This document shows, in pieces, positions 23,876 through 33,158 of a stretch of 64,000 nt of DNA; the stretch's first letter is position 1, and every line of letters starts with the position of its first letter. Source of the stretch: CAVSJO01 sp963728445 (GTDB lineage Bacteria; Gemmatimonadota; Gemmatimonadetes; Longimicrobiales; RSA9). The notes under the pieces were generated by a model. It ran no database searches. It worked only from the letters and a program-made list of their open reading frames with translations, and was not told the DNA's origin. The DNA lies in assembly GCA_963728445.1 (NCBI GenBank), contig CAVSJO010000006.1:806001-870000 (forward strand). Reading direction: 5' to 3'. The position numbers were made by a program, and so were the translations under genes.

Positions 23876-26050
23876 ATGCCGAACCGCCTCCGCCTCCGCG
23901 CGATGTCGTTCCTCGTGGCCGCAACCGCGGCCTTCGCCGTGCCGGCTCCGGCGCGTGCCCAGTCCTTCACCCTCGAGCAGGTCCGGAGCTACCCGTTCCC
24001 GACCGAGCTCGTCACGTCCCCCGACGGCGCCCGCGTCGCGTGGGTCTTCGACGAGAAGGGGGTCCGGAACGTCTACGGCGCTCAGGCGCCGGACTGGAAG
24101 GCGCACCGCCTCACGGCCTACGCCCAGGACGACGGACAGGAGCTGACCCAGCTCGCCTTCTCGCCGGACGGCTCGCGCGTGGTGTACGTGCGGGGCGGCG
24201 ATCACGGCTCGAACTGGGACGCGCCGGCGCCGGTGCCGAACTCGTCGGTGGTGCAGCCGAAGATCGCCATCTGGTCCGTTCCCTTCGGGGGCGGGGAGCC
24301 GAAGAAGCTCGCGGACGGGGACGCGCCGGTCGTATCGCCGACGGGCCGCGTCGCCTTCGAGAAGGACAACGCCATCTGGGTCGTGCCCGCCGACGGCTCC
24401 GCGGAGCCGCACCGGCTGTTCTACGACCGGGGGCACAGCGGCGAGGCGCGCTGGTCGCCCGACGGGTCGAAGCTGGCGTTCGTGTCCCGGCGCGGGGACC
24501 ACAACCTGATCGGCGTCTTCGCCGACAGTGCGCAGCCGATCGAATGGCTCGCGCCGTCCACGGAGCGGGACTTCATGCCTCGCTGGTCGCCGGACGGCCG
24601 CTCCATCGCGTTCGTGCGGCTGCCGGGCTCCGGCGGCGCGCCGGACGACTGGTTCGACCCGCCGCCCCGCACGTGGCAGATCCTGACCGCCGGGGTGGCC
24701 GACGGCACGGGCCACGTGGTGTGGAAGTCGCCGGACACGGACCGGGGCTCCTACCCGACGACGGAGGGCCAGGCGAACCTGCACTGGGCAGCCGGCGGCC
24801 GGCTGGTCTTCCTGGCGGACCTGGACGGCTGGCCGCACCTCTACTCGGTACCGACCTCCGGCGGCGAGCCGACGCTGCTCACGCCCCACGACGGCATGGC
24901 CGAGTACATCTCCATCTCGCCGGATCGGAAGTGGCTGTTCTTCGCCGGCAACATGGGCACGGGCACGAACGACATCGAGCGGCGCCACGTCTTCCGCGTG
25001 CCCGTGGACCGCGCGGCGCCCGAGGATCTGACGCCGGGCGACGGCAACGCGTGGACGCCGGTCGTGACGGGCGACGGCGCGTGGCTCGCGTTCATCGCCG
25101 GCGGCGCGAAGAAGCCGCCGCTGCCGTCGGTCATGCCGTTCGGCGGCGCGAAGAACGCCGCGGGCGCGAACGGCGTCGTCGCCCTGGGCGAGGACCGCAT
25201 CCCGGCGGACTTCCCGACGTCGAAGCTGGTCACGCCGAAGGCCGTGGTCTTCCACGCTGCGGACGGGATGGAGGTGCACGGGGACCTGTTCGAGCCGCCG
25301 GCGGGCGCGCCGAAGGACCTGGTCAAGGACGGCAAGCGGCCGGCCGTCGTCTTCATCCACGGCGGGCCGCCGCGCCAGATGCTGCTGGGCTGGCACTACT
25401 CGTACTACTACTCCAACGCGTACGCGGTGAACCAGTACCTGGCCAGCCGGGGCTACGTGGTGCTCTCGGTGAACTACCGGCTGGGCATCGGCTACGGCCA
25501 CGAGTTCCACCACCCGAAGGACGCCGGGCCGCGCGGCGCCTCGGAGTACCGGGACGTCAAGGCGGCGGGCGAGTATCTCGCGGCGCTGCCGCAGGTGGAC
25601 CCCTCCCGCGTCGGGCTGTGGGGCGGCAGCTACGGCGGCTTCCTGACGGCCATGGGCCTCGGCATGGACTCGGACCTGTTCTCCGCGGGTGTCGACCTGC
25701 ACGGCGTGCACGACTGGACGAGCGACGACGGCCGCCGCCTGGGCGGCGGCGAGTGGAGCTACGAGGTCACCCAGGCCGAGCTGGCGAAGCGCGCGAAGGT
25801 CGCGTGGGAATCGTCCCCTGTCGCGCACGTCGACACGTGGACGTCGCCGGTCCTCCTGATCCAGGGCGACGACGACAGGAACGTCGCGTTCCACCAGACC
25901 GTCGACCTCGCGCAGCGGCTGAAGGCGAAGGGCGTGCCGTTCGAGGAGATCGTGCTGCCCGACGAGATCCACGATTTCCTGCGCCACGCGTCGTGGCTGA
26001 AGGCGGACAGGGCGACGGTGGAGTTCTTCAACAGAAAATTTGCGCGATGA
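23876..26050 (+). CDS. Secreted S9 family prolyl oligopeptidase
   Basis: 724 residues. A signal peptide ends at about residue 26 (APARAQ). A seven-bladed propeller follows (about 35-430; repeated SPDG motifs such as LAFSPDGSRVVYV, ARWSPDGSKLAFV, PRWSPDGRSIAFV). The alpha/beta-hydrolase domain (about 450-724) contains the nucleophile motif GGSYGGF (Ser near 585), the acid in QGDDDRN (near 664) and the histidine in DEIHDFL (near 698). It resembles dipeptidyl-aminopeptidase/acylaminoacyl-peptidase enzymes that take up short peptides in the periplasm. Downstream its stop codon runs almost directly into a stem-loop array. Confidence 0.9.
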   Translation: MPNRLRLRAMSFLVAATAAFAVPAPARAQSFTLEQVRSYPFPTELVTSPDGARVAWVFDEKGVRNVYGAQAPDWKAHRLTAYAQDDGQELTQLAFSPDGSRVVYVRGGDHGSNWDAPAPVPNSSVVQPKIAIWSVPFGGGEPKKLADGDAPVVSPTGRVAFEKDNAIWVVPADGSAEPHRLFYDRGHSGEARWSPDGSKLAFVSRRGDHNLIGVFADSAQPIEWLAPSTERDFMPRWSPDGRSIAFVRLPGSGGAPDDWFDPPPRTWQILTAGVADGTGHVVWKSPDTDRGSYPTTEGQANLHWAAGGRLVFLADLDGWPHLYSVPTSGGEPTLLTPHDGMAEYISISPDRKWLFFAGNMGTGTNDIERRHVFRVPVDRAAPEDLTPGDGNAWTPVVTGDGAWLAFIAGGAKKPPLPSVMPFGGAKNAAGANGVVALGEDRIPADFPTSKLVTPKAVVFHAADGMEVHGDLFEPPAGAPKDLVKDGKRPAVVFIHGGPPRQMLLGWHYSYYYSNAYAVNQYLASRGYVVLSVNYRLGIGYGHEFHHPKDAGPRGASEYRDVKAAGEYLAALPQVDPSRVGLWGGSYGGFLTAMGLGMDSDLFSAGVDLHGVHDWTSDDGRRLGGGEWSYEVTQAELAKRAKVAWESSPVAHVDTWTSPVLLIQGDDDRNVAFHQTVDLAQRLKAKGVPFEEIVLPDEIHDFLRHASWLKADRATVEFFNRKFAR

Positions 26051-26250
26051 GGGGAGGAGCGCGCGCTTTGCGCGCGGGCACCGTCGCCTGCGGCGCCGGG
26101 GCACCGGGCCTGCGGCCCGGGTCACCGCGCGTTGCGCGGGGCACCGCCTGCGGCGGGGGTTCCGCCCTTCGGGCGGGGGCGGCGCTGCGCGCCTTGGAGC
26201 CGCCTCCGGCGGGGGTTCCGCCTTCGGCGGGGGCGCCGCGGCTGCGCCGC
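26051..26250 (+). repeat. Tandem stem-loop array, linker type GGGCAC/GGGTTC
   Basis: Starting near the stop of the S9 peptidase gene, successive palindromes with different arms are separated by GGGCAC, GGTCAC or GGGTTC. Examples are GCGCGCTTTGCGCGC, CGGGCCTGCGGCCCG, CGCGCGTTGCGCG, CCGCCTGCGGCGG and CCGCCCTTCGGGCGG. Arms differ between units but always pair within a unit, so base pairing rather than sequence is kept. The array runs up to the start of the next gene and may have replaced its leader. Confidence 0.85.
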
Positions 26251-26253
26251 GGG

Positions 26254-27771
26254 GTGGTGGTGGGGGTGCTGACGGCCTCGATGGTGTGGGGGCTGGCGGG
26301 GGCGGGGGCGGCGCAGATGCGGGCCGCGGGCGCCGGGGGCGCCGCGGGAACGGCGGCTTCTCTTGCGCGGCCTTCTCTTGCGCGGCCTTCTCTTGCGCGG
26401 CCTTCTCTTGCGCGGCCTCATCTCTCGCCGGCGGTGCTTCGCTTCGTCAGCGTCGACACGGCGGTGGTGGCGCTCACGCACGTGCGGGTGGTGGACGGGA
26501 CGGGGGCGCCGGCCAGGGAAGACCAGACGATCCTGATCCGGGACGGCGGGATCGCGGCGGTCGGTCCCGCGGGCTCCGCCGCGATTCCGGCGGAGGCGCA
26601 GGTACTGGACCTGTCGGGGCGGACGGTGATGCCGGGGCTGGTGATGGTGCACGAGCACCTGTTCTACCCGACGGGCCCAGGCTTCTACGCCGATCTGCCG
26701 GACAGCTTCACACGGCTGTACCTCGCGGGCGGGGTCACGTCCATGCGGACGGGCGGCAACATCGGCGGGTACGGCGAGATCGGCGTGGCGCAGGCCATCG
26801 CCCGGGGGGAGATGCCGGGTCCGTGGATCGACGCGACGGCGCCGTACCTCGAGGGGCCGGGGCTCGGGCTGCCGGAGATGCACGTTCTGAAGGACAGCGC
26901 CGAGGCGCGCCGCATGGTCGACTTCTGGGGCGACGCCGGCGCGACGTCCTACAAGGCGTACATGCACGTCACCCGGGCGGAGCTGGCCGCGGCCGTCGCG
27001 GCGGCCCACGCCCGCGGTCGGAAGATCACCGGCCACCTGTGTTCGGTCACGTTCCGGGAAGCGGCCGACCTGGGCATCGACGATCTGGAGCACGACTTCT
27101 TCGTCGCCACGGACTTCGTGGCCGACAAGAAGCCGGACACGTGCCCGGGGCAGGCGACGGGGATGCGCGCTCTCGCCGCCGTGTCGCCCGACGACGCCCG
27201 CGTCCGCTCGCTCATCGCCGAGCTCGTGAAGCGCGGCGTCGCCGTGACGTCCACGCCGACGGTCTTCGAGACGTTCGTGCCGGGCAGTCCCATCCCACCG
27301 GGTCTCGACGTGTTGACGCCGCAGCTCCAGGCGCAGTTCCTCGCCCGCAAGGCGCGCGTCGACCGGGACACGGCGTCGGTCTACACGCGGCTCTTCCCGA
27401 AGGTGATGGCGATGGACCGCGCGTTCGTCGATGCCGGCGGGCTGCTCCTCGTGGGCACCGACCCGACCGGCATCGGCGGCGTGATCCCCGGCTTCTCCAA
27501 CCAGCGCGCCCTCGAGCTGCTCGTGCAGGGCGGGTTCTCGCCGCTGGAGGCGATCCGCATCGGCACGCTGAACGGCGCCCGCTACCTCGGCAGGGACGAC
27601 CTCGTAGGGACGATCGCCGCCGGCAAGCAGGCGGACCTCGTCGTCGTGCGCGGGAACCCCGCGGCGAAGATCTCCGACGTCGAGAACGTCGAGCTCGTCT
27701 TCAAGCAGGGTGTCGGCTACGACCCCGCCAGGCTCATCGAGTCGGTGCGGGGGCAGGTCGGACTCTGGTGA
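26254..27771 (+). CDS. Secreted amidohydrolase, imidazolonepropionase-like
   Basis: 505 residues if begun at GTG 26254, which gives a signal peptide (VVVGVLTASMVWGLAGAGAAQ); ATG 26281 is a shorter option. A 15-bp tandem repeat adds four SLARP units just after the signal (26357-26416). The amidohydrolase core has HxH in VMVHEHLFY, the lysine in TSYKAYMHV, histidines in TGHLCS and DLEHDFF, and the aspartate in LVGTDPTG. The composite-barrel strands are VVALTHVRVVDGTG and GKQADLVVVRGNP. It should cleave small amides or dipeptides in the periplasm. The upstream stem-loop array leaves no visible ribosome-binding site, so the start is uncertain. Confidence 0.85.
   Translation: MVVGVLTASMVWGLAGAGAAQMRAAGAGGAAGTAASLARPSLARPSLARPSLARPHLSPAVLRFVSVDTAVVALTHVRVVDGTGAPAREDQTILIRDGGIAAVGPAGSAAIPAEAQVLDLSGRTVMPGLVMVHEHLFYPTGPGFYADLPDSFTRLYLAGGVTSMRTGGNIGGYGEIGVAQAIARGEMPGPWIDATAPYLEGPGLGLPEMHVLKDSAEARRMVDFWGDAGATSYKAYMHVTRAELAAAVAAAHARGRKITGHLCSVTFREAADLGIDDLEHDFFVATDFVADKKPDTCPGQATGMRALAAVSPDDARVRSLIAELVKRGVAVTSTPTVFETFVPGSPIPPGLDVLTPQLQAQFLARKARVDRDTASVYTRLFPKVMAMDRAFVDAGGLLLVGTDPTGIGGVIPGFSNQRALELLVQGGFSPLEAIRIGTLNGARYLGRDDLVGTIAAGKQADLVVVRGNPAAKISDVENVELVFKQGVGYDPARLIESVRGQVGLW
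26357..26416. repeat. Four 15-bp tandem repeats (CTTCTCTTGCGCGGC)
   Basis: Four perfect copies encode (P)SLAR units in the N-terminal linker of the amidohydrolase, just after the signal peptide. The period is a multiple of three, so copy-number change would only alter linker length. Confidence 0.92.
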
Positions 27772-28222
27772 ATGCTACACGGTCGGCGGCAATGTCAGTT
27801 GATGTGCAGGGTTCGGTCGAATAGTTCGCATCAATCCTGAGCAGTCGGGATGGTGCTCGGCCGAAATGCAGAATTGGGGACAATAGTTCGGCCCAACCCC
27901 GCACACTGCTCGGCAGGCGGCGTCGAGTGATGGGTTTGGGCGACGAGTGCGCGGCTGTGGATGCGCCGTCGATCGCCGGCGGATTCTGGTGAGGCCCGCG
28001 ATCAGCCCGGCGAGGATCGGCCAGGCCGTGGGCCACTGTCACGCATATTTGACGCTGTTCGCAGGAATTGTTGGTGGGCGCCGAAAACCCTCGGCCTGCC
28101 CGGCGCCGGGCCTGCACCGCCCTGGTTGGCGCCAGGCCCGCCCGGCCTCCGCCCCCCCAGCGCCGGCCGCGCAGAAGTCGCTACCCGCGAGGCCCCCTTG
28201 GACTCCAGAAAGGAGCGTTGTC
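27772..28222. other. Intergenic region (451 bp) before the penicillin acylase gene
   Basis: GC content is lower than average between 27780 and 27930. A 9-bp direct repeat AATAGTTCG occurs at 27820-27828 and 27882-27890. The last part carries the AAAGGAG ribosome-binding site of the next gene (28208-28215). No terminator hairpin or RNA gene was recognised, and the short frames in it look non-coding. Confidence 0.5.
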
Positions 28223-30790
28223 GTGACGCGGACGTCGAAGCCTGTTTTCCCACCTCCCGGCCGCGCGGCCGTGGCGGCCGCGGTGGCCGCCCTGCTCCTG
28301 GTCTTCGTTCCGGCGGCCGGTGGATCGGCGTCTGTCCTGTCCGTCTCATCGCCCGCGCCGACGGTCGCCGGACCCGCTTCCGCGGCCGTGCCCGCGAACG
28401 CCCTGCCGCGGTGGCCGGTCACACCCGCTTCCGACTTCGGCGGGCACGCCGACACGCTCCGGGCGCCGGGGCTGGAGAAGCCGGTCGAAGTGATCCGCGA
28501 CGCGTGGGGGATCAATCATATATACGCGCAGACGGAGCCGGACTTGTTCTTCGCCCAGGGCTACATGGCGGCGCGGGACCGGCTCTTCCAGTTCGAGGTG
28601 TGGCGACGCCAGACGAACGGCACCGTCGCCGAGATCCTCGGGCCCCGGGAGCTGAAGCGGGACATCGGCACGCGCCTGTTCATGTTCCGGGGGAACATGG
28701 AACAGGAGATGGCCCACTACCATCCGCACGGGAAGGAGATCATCACGTCCTACGTGCGGGGCGTGAACGCGTGGATCGACGAGACGCGCCGGCACCCGGA
28801 GCTGCTGCCGATGGAGTTCCGGCTGCTGGGCATCGAGCCGGGGAAGTGGACGCCGGAGACGGTGATCTCCCGGCACCAGGGTCTGCTCGGCAACATCGGC
28901 GAGGAGCTGTCGACGGGGCGCGCCGTCGCGCTGCTGGGCGCGGACCGCGTGCAGGAGCTGTCCGGCTTCGGCCCCAACCGGCCGGAGCTGGCCCTCGACT
29001 CGGCCATCGACCGCAAGGCGCTCTTCGACGACATCCTGGAGCTGTACGACGCCTACCGTCGCCCGGTGGACTTCCGCCCCGAGGATCTCGCGTCGTCGGA
29101 CGATCCTGAGGTGCGACGTCGCCAGGGCCTGCCGGAGCGTGGCATCGGCAGCAACAACTGGGTAGTGAGCGGGCGGCTGACGCAGGACGGACACCCGATC
29201 ATGGCGAACGATCCGCACCGCACCATCGCCGTGCCCTCGCTGCGGTACTGGGTGCACCTGGTGGGCCCGGGCTGGAACGTCATCGGCGGCGGCGAGCCGG
29301 AGATCCCGGGCGTGTCCATCGGGCACAACGAGTTCGGGGCGTGGGGGCTGACGGTGTTCGCGACGGACGCCGAGGACCTGTACGTCTACGAGACGAATCC
29401 GGCCAACCCCGATCAGTACCGCTACCGCGGCCGCTGGGAGGACATGCGCGTGATCCGGGACACGATCCCGGTGAAGGGCCAGGCGCCGGTCCCCGTCGAG
29501 CTGAAGTACACGCGCCATGGGCCGGTCGTCCACGAGGACACGGCGCGGCACATCGCCTACGCGGTGCGGGCCGGGTGGATGGAGCCGGGCGGGTCGCCGT
29601 ACCTGGCGAGCCTGCGCATGGACCAGGCGCGGAGCTGGGATGAGTTCCGGGAGGCGTGCAGCTACAGCAACATCCCGGGCGAGAACATGGTGTGGGCCGG
29701 CACCGACGGGACGATCGGCTGGCAGGCGGTCGGCATCGCGCCGATCCGCCGCAACTTCAGCGGCATGGTGCCCGTGCCCGGCGACGGCCGCTACGAGTGG
29801 GACGGCTACCTGCCGATCAAGGCGAAGCCCCACACGTCGAACCCCGCGGCCGGCTTCTTCGCGACGTCGAACAACGACCTCATCCCGAAGGACTACCCGT
29901 ACCCGCAGGCCGTCGGCTACTCCTGGTCCGACCCGTTCCGCTGGGCCCGTTCCAGCGAGGTGCTGGGCTCCGGCCGGAAGTTCTCGATGCGGGACATGAT
30001 GTCCCTGCAGACCGACTACACGTCCCTGCCCGCCCGGGCCCTCGTGCCGCTGCTGGAGCACCGGCCGGCGTCGAACGCCCGGACGGAGCGGGCCCGACGC
30101 GCGCTCCTCGACTGGGACCGGGTGCTGGACCCGGGCTCCGTCGCCGCCGGCATCTACGAGATGTGGCAGCGCCGCATCCGCGCCGACATGACGGCGCTGC
30201 TCGTGCCCGAGAAGGCACGGGACTACGTCTACATCCCCATGAGCGGAATGATCGACCGGCTGAGCGCGCCCGGTCCGGAGTTCGCCGGAGACGGTACCGC
30301 GACCGGAGCCGCCGGTTCGACGGCCCGGACGCCCACCGCCGCCCGGGACGCCTTCCTCCTCGAGGCGCTGGACGAGGCGGTCGCCGAGCTGACGCACCGC
30401 TACGGGTCCGACATGTCGAAGTGGACCTACGGTCAGCCCGACTACAAGCACGTCACCATCCGCCACCCGCTGACACGCGCCGTGGGCGACGACGTCCGTT
30501 CGAAGCTCGACGTCGGACCGCTGCCTCGCGGCGGCGACGCCTACACCCTCGGCGCCACCGGCGGCGGAGACAACCAGACCTCCGGCGCCAGCTTCCGCAT
30601 CATCGTCGACGTCGGCGACTGGGAGAAGTCCGTCGGCACCAACACGCCCGGCGAGTCCGGCGACCCGTCCAGCCCCCACTACCGCGACCTCTTCGAGATG
30701 TGGGCCCACGACCGATACTTTCCGGTGGTTTACGGCAGGCAGCGCGTGGAGGCGGTGGCGGATGGTTCGGTCACGTTGACGCCGAACTAA
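28223..30790 (+). CDS. Penicillin acylase family Ntn-hydrolase
   Basis: 855 residues. GTG 28223 was chosen for its AGGAG 7 nt upstream and the signal segment it creates (AAVAAAVAALLLVFVPAAG). The order is alpha-chain (about 80-290), spacer and beta-chain beginning at Ser310 in ERGIGSNNWVVSG, which is the expected autocatalytic cleavage site and nucleophile. Beta-chain motifs include MANDPHR, SIGHNEFGAWGLT and the ending GDNQTSGASFRIIVDVGDW. These enzymes are secreted, cleave themselves into heterodimers and deacylate beta-lactams, acyl-homoserine lactones or other N-acyl amides. Which of these is used cannot be read from sequence. A stem-loop array follows the stop. Confidence 0.92.
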   Translation: MTRTSKPVFPPPGRAAVAAAVAALLLVFVPAAGGSASVLSVSSPAPTVAGPASAAVPANALPRWPVTPASDFGGHADTLRAPGLEKPVEVIRDAWGINHIYAQTEPDLFFAQGYMAARDRLFQFEVWRRQTNGTVAEILGPRELKRDIGTRLFMFRGNMEQEMAHYHPHGKEIITSYVRGVNAWIDETRRHPELLPMEFRLLGIEPGKWTPETVISRHQGLLGNIGEELSTGRAVALLGADRVQELSGFGPNRPELALDSAIDRKALFDDILELYDAYRRPVDFRPEDLASSDDPEVRRRQGLPERGIGSNNWVVSGRLTQDGHPIMANDPHRTIAVPSLRYWVHLVGPGWNVIGGGEPEIPGVSIGHNEFGAWGLTVFATDAEDLYVYETNPANPDQYRYRGRWEDMRVIRDTIPVKGQAPVPVELKYTRHGPVVHEDTARHIAYAVRAGWMEPGGSPYLASLRMDQARSWDEFREACSYSNIPGENMVWAGTDGTIGWQAVGIAPIRRNFSGMVPVPGDGRYEWDGYLPIKAKPHTSNPAAGFFATSNNDLIPKDYPYPQAVGYSWSDPFRWARSSEVLGSGRKFSMRDMMSLQTDYTSLPARALVPLLEHRPASNARTERARRALLDWDRVLDPGSVAAGIYEMWQRRIRADMTALLVPEKARDYVYIPMSGMIDRLSAPGPEFAGDGTATGAAGSTARTPTAARDAFLLEALDEAVAELTHRYGSDMSKWTYGQPDYKHVTIRHPLTRAVGDDVRSKLDVGPLPRGGDAYTLGATGGGDNQTSGASFRIIVDVGDWEKSVGTNTPGESGDPSSPHYRDLFEMWAHDRYFPVVYGRQRVEAVADGSVTLTPN

Positions 30791-31191
30791 GCCGCGCTGC
30801 GCGCGGGGCACCGCCTTCGGCGGGGCACCGGGCCTGCGGCCCGGGGCACGGCCCTCCGGGCCGGGCACCGCCTGCGGCGGGGGTTCCGCCTGCGGCGGGG
30901 GTTCCGCCTGCGGCGGGGGTTCCGCCTGCGGCGGGGGGCCGGCCGTTGCGGTGCCTCGCAGATCGCAGCACGAGAGAACACGCGTCCGCCGGAATCGATA
31001 CCCCAGCCGAAAGGCGCGCCCCGCCGCCCCGGGCCGCAGGCCCGGAACCCCGCCGCAGGCGGTGCAGTGTCCCCGCGGCGAAGCCGCGGAACCCCGCCGA
31101 AGGCGTGCCCCGCCGAAGGCGGTGACCCGCCCGAACGGGCGGTGCCCCGGCGCAGAGCGCCGGTGCCCGGCCCGCAGGGCCGCGCTCCCCG
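30791..31191. repeat. Two opposed stem-loop arrays between convergent genes
   Basis: About eight palindromes run in plus orientation from the acylase stop (30791-30955; linkers GGGCAC, later GGGTTC with CGCCTGCGGCG four times). About eight run in the opposite orientation (31022-31191; linkers GAACCC and GTGCCC) up to the stop of the minus-strand transporter. Units include CGCCTTCGGCG, CGGGCCTGCGGCCCG and CCGCCCGAACGGGCGG. The middle 65 bp is ordinary sequence. Each half therefore belongs to the 3' end of its own gene. Confidence 0.88.
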
Positions 31192-32667
31192 CTACAGCGC
31201 CGCCGGCATCAGCAACACAGCCGTCGCGGTGATGAGCGCGGCGCCCACCAGCTCCAGCACGATGCCGGCCCGCACCATCTGGGGGATGGTCAGGTAGCCG
31301 GAGCCGAAGACGATGGCGTTGGGCGGCGTCGCGACGGGCAGCATGAAGGCCATGGAGCAGGCCAGCGCGGCCGTCGCCATGAGGCTCACGGGCGCGAGGC
31401 CGACGGCGACTGCGACGCCGGCCATGACCGGCATCGCCATCGTCGACGTCGCCGTGTTTGATGTGAGCTCGGTGAGGATGCAGAAGAGCAGGGCGGCCAG
31501 GGCGAAGAGCACGACGGGCGGCAGGGCCCCGAGTCCGGCGAGGCCGCTGCCGATCCAGGCGGCGAGGCCGGACGTGTCCATCGCGCGGGCGAGAGACAGC
31601 CCGCCGCCGAAGAGGAGCAGGACGCCCCAGGGGATGCGGCGCGCCGTCGCCCAGTCGAGGGTGAACGTGCCGGCCCGGAGGTTCACGGGGGCCAGGAAGA
31701 GGAGCACGGACGCGCCGATGGCGATGGTCGAGTCGTCGATCATGGGCGCGAACGTCTGGATGCCCGGGATCGTGAAGCCGCCGAACGCCTTCGGCGCGCG
31801 GAACAGCCAGGCCAGGACGGTCAGGCCGAAGATGAAGGCGACGCGCCGCTCGCCGGGCCCCATCGGCCCGAGGCGACGGCGCTCGTCCTGGAGCACCTGC
31901 GCGGCGTCGCCGGCCAGGCGGCCGGCGGGATAGAGCCAGCGGACCAGGATGAGCCACGTCGCCGGCAGCATCACGGCGGCCAGCGGGACGCCCACGGCCA
32001 TCCACTGCACGAACCCGATCTGCTGGCCCAGCAGCTCCTGCACGGCGCCCACGAGCACGGCGTTGGGGGGCGTGCCGATGATGGTGGCGACGCCGCCGAT
32101 GGAGCTCGCGTACGCGACGCCGAGCATCAGCGCGATGCCGAAGTTGAACGGGCCCTCGTGGTCTTCGGGTCGGAACATCTCCCCGACGGCGAGGGCGATG
32201 GGCAGCATCATCGCCGTCGTCGCGGTGTTGCTGATCCACATGGACAGGAACGCCGTGGCGAGCATGAAGCCGAGGACCAGCCGCTGCGGGCCCGTGCCGA
32301 CGGCCGCGACGATCGAGAGCGCGATGCGCCGGTGCAGCCCCCACCGCTCCATCGCCATGGCGATGAAGAACCCGCCCATGAACAGGAAGATCAGGTCGTT
32401 CGCGTACGGCGACGACGCCGCCTCCACGTTCAGGATCCCGAGGGCGGGGAAGAGCACGAGGGGGAGCAGCGCCGTCGCGGGGATCGGCAGCGCCTCGGTC
32501 ATCCACCACACGGCCATGAGCAGGGCGACGGCCGCCGTGCGCCATGCGGCCGGTGAGAGGCCGTGGGGATGGGGAAGCGCCAGGACGAGGGCGAAGATGG
32601 CGAGCCCCGCGATAAGACCCACGCGCTGGGCCGGGCGGTAGCCCGCGGCGGTGTCGGCGTCCTTCAC
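31192..32667 (-). CDS. SLC13/DASS family sodium:dicarboxylate symporter
   Basis: 491 residues from GTG 32667, with about 11 membrane helices. Both SNT signature motifs of the DASS family are present: MWISNTATTAMMLPIA (about 130-145) and ELTSNTATSTMAMPVM (about 405-420), which form the two sodium and substrate sites. MAVWWMTEALPIPATALLPLVLFP matches the first conserved region. It should import succinate, malate or similar dicarboxylates with sodium. Its promoter probably lies in 32668-32860. The stop borders the minus-oriented half of a stem-loop array. Confidence 0.92.
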   Translation of the reverse strand: MKDADTAAGYRPAQRVGLIAGLAIFALVLALPHPHGLSPAAWRTAAVALLMAVWWMTEALPIPATALLPLVLFPALGILNVEAASSPYANDLIFLFMGGFFIAMAMERWGLHRRIALSIVAAVGTGPQRLVLGFMLATAFLSMWISNTATTAMMLPIALAVGEMFRPEDHEGPFNFGIALMLGVAYASSIGGVATIIGTPPNAVLVGAVQELLGQQIGFVQWMAVGVPLAAVMLPATWLILVRWLYPAGRLAGDAAQVLQDERRRLGPMGPGERRVAFIFGLTVLAWLFRAPKAFGGFTIPGIQTFAPMIDDSTIAIGASVLLFLAPVNLRAGTFTLDWATARRIPWGVLLLFGGGLSLARAMDTSGLAAWIGSGLAGLGALPPVVLFALAALLFCILTELTSNTATSTMAMPVMAGVAVAVGLAPVSLMATAALACSMAFMLPVATPPNAIVFGSGYLTIPQMVRAGIVLELVGAALITATAVLLMPAAL

Positions 32668-33113
32668 CGGCGATCACTCCGTCTGGGGGATGGGCCGAGA
32701 GGCATCCTGCTGGAGCTGCTTCATTGGCGCGCTGCGCCTACTGCAGATACGGGATGAGCCGAGGCGATGCAAGGGACGCGGCCCGGTGCTGCGCGAGCGA
32801 CTAGCGGCCGCCGTGACCCAAGAGAGCAGACGGCAGCCGCGCGTGTGGGGCTGAGGGGGCCCCTGGCGAGGCGGGCGAGGCAGGTGAGGCAGGCGCGGCA
32901 GGCGAGGCAGGTGAGGCAGGTGAGGCAGGTGAGGCAGGTGAGGCAGGCGCGGCAGGCGCGGCAGGCGCGGCAGGCGCGAATGCCGAGCGAAATCGGGCAA
33001 CGACCGGCACCTGCGTCCCCCGATTCCCGATTTTGCCCGCATTTCGCATGAAATCGGCCACGGAGGTCCTCGATGGCGCCTCCCGTTGTCCGATCGCGTT
33101 CGAAATCCGGAGG
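32668..33113. other. Intergenic region (446 bp) downstream of the phosphatase gene
   Basis: The first 190 bp is the transporter leader. The rest is repetitive: twelve 9-mers (32866-32973) and the left arm of a 14-bp inverted repeat (32989-33002). It also contains near copies of the words CCGATTC and GAAATC around 33010-33115. No coding sequence was recognised; apparent Arg/Gln-rich frames come from the 9-mers. Confidence 0.6.
32866..32973. repeat. Twelve-copy 9-bp minisatellite (GYGMGGCAG)
   Basis: Twelve tandem 9-mers alternate between GTGAGGCAG, GCGAGGCAG and GCGCGGCAG, with only two positions varying. It lies about 140 bp beyond the 3' end of the minus-strand phosphatase gene, so it may be in its trailer. 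Confidence 0.92.
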
Positions 33114-33158
33114 TTATCGGGATTCGGTGACCGGAGTCCGCTCCCGTTGCCCGATTTC
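32989..33158. repeat. 14-bp perfect inverted repeat spanning the phosphatase stop codon
   Basis: GAAATCGGGCAACG (32989-33002) and its exact complement CGTTGCCCGATTTC (33145-33158) bracket 142 bp. The interval includes the stop codon of the phosphatase gene and a degenerate third copy (CGTTGTCCGATCGCG, near 33085). The right arm lies inside the last codons of the gene. Confidence 0.8.

Noticed and set aside
30791..31191. The repeat arrays as possible CRISPRs
   Set aside because: Units are 12-30 bp palindromes with linkers of only 6-14 bp and varying arms. There are no uniform repeats with unique spacers and no cas genes.
28346..32677. A 1443-codon open frame on the minus strand across the acylase and transporter genes
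   Set aside because: It is antisense to two well-recognised genes and Arg/Pro/Gly-rich with no domain. High GC leaves few stop codons in that frame.
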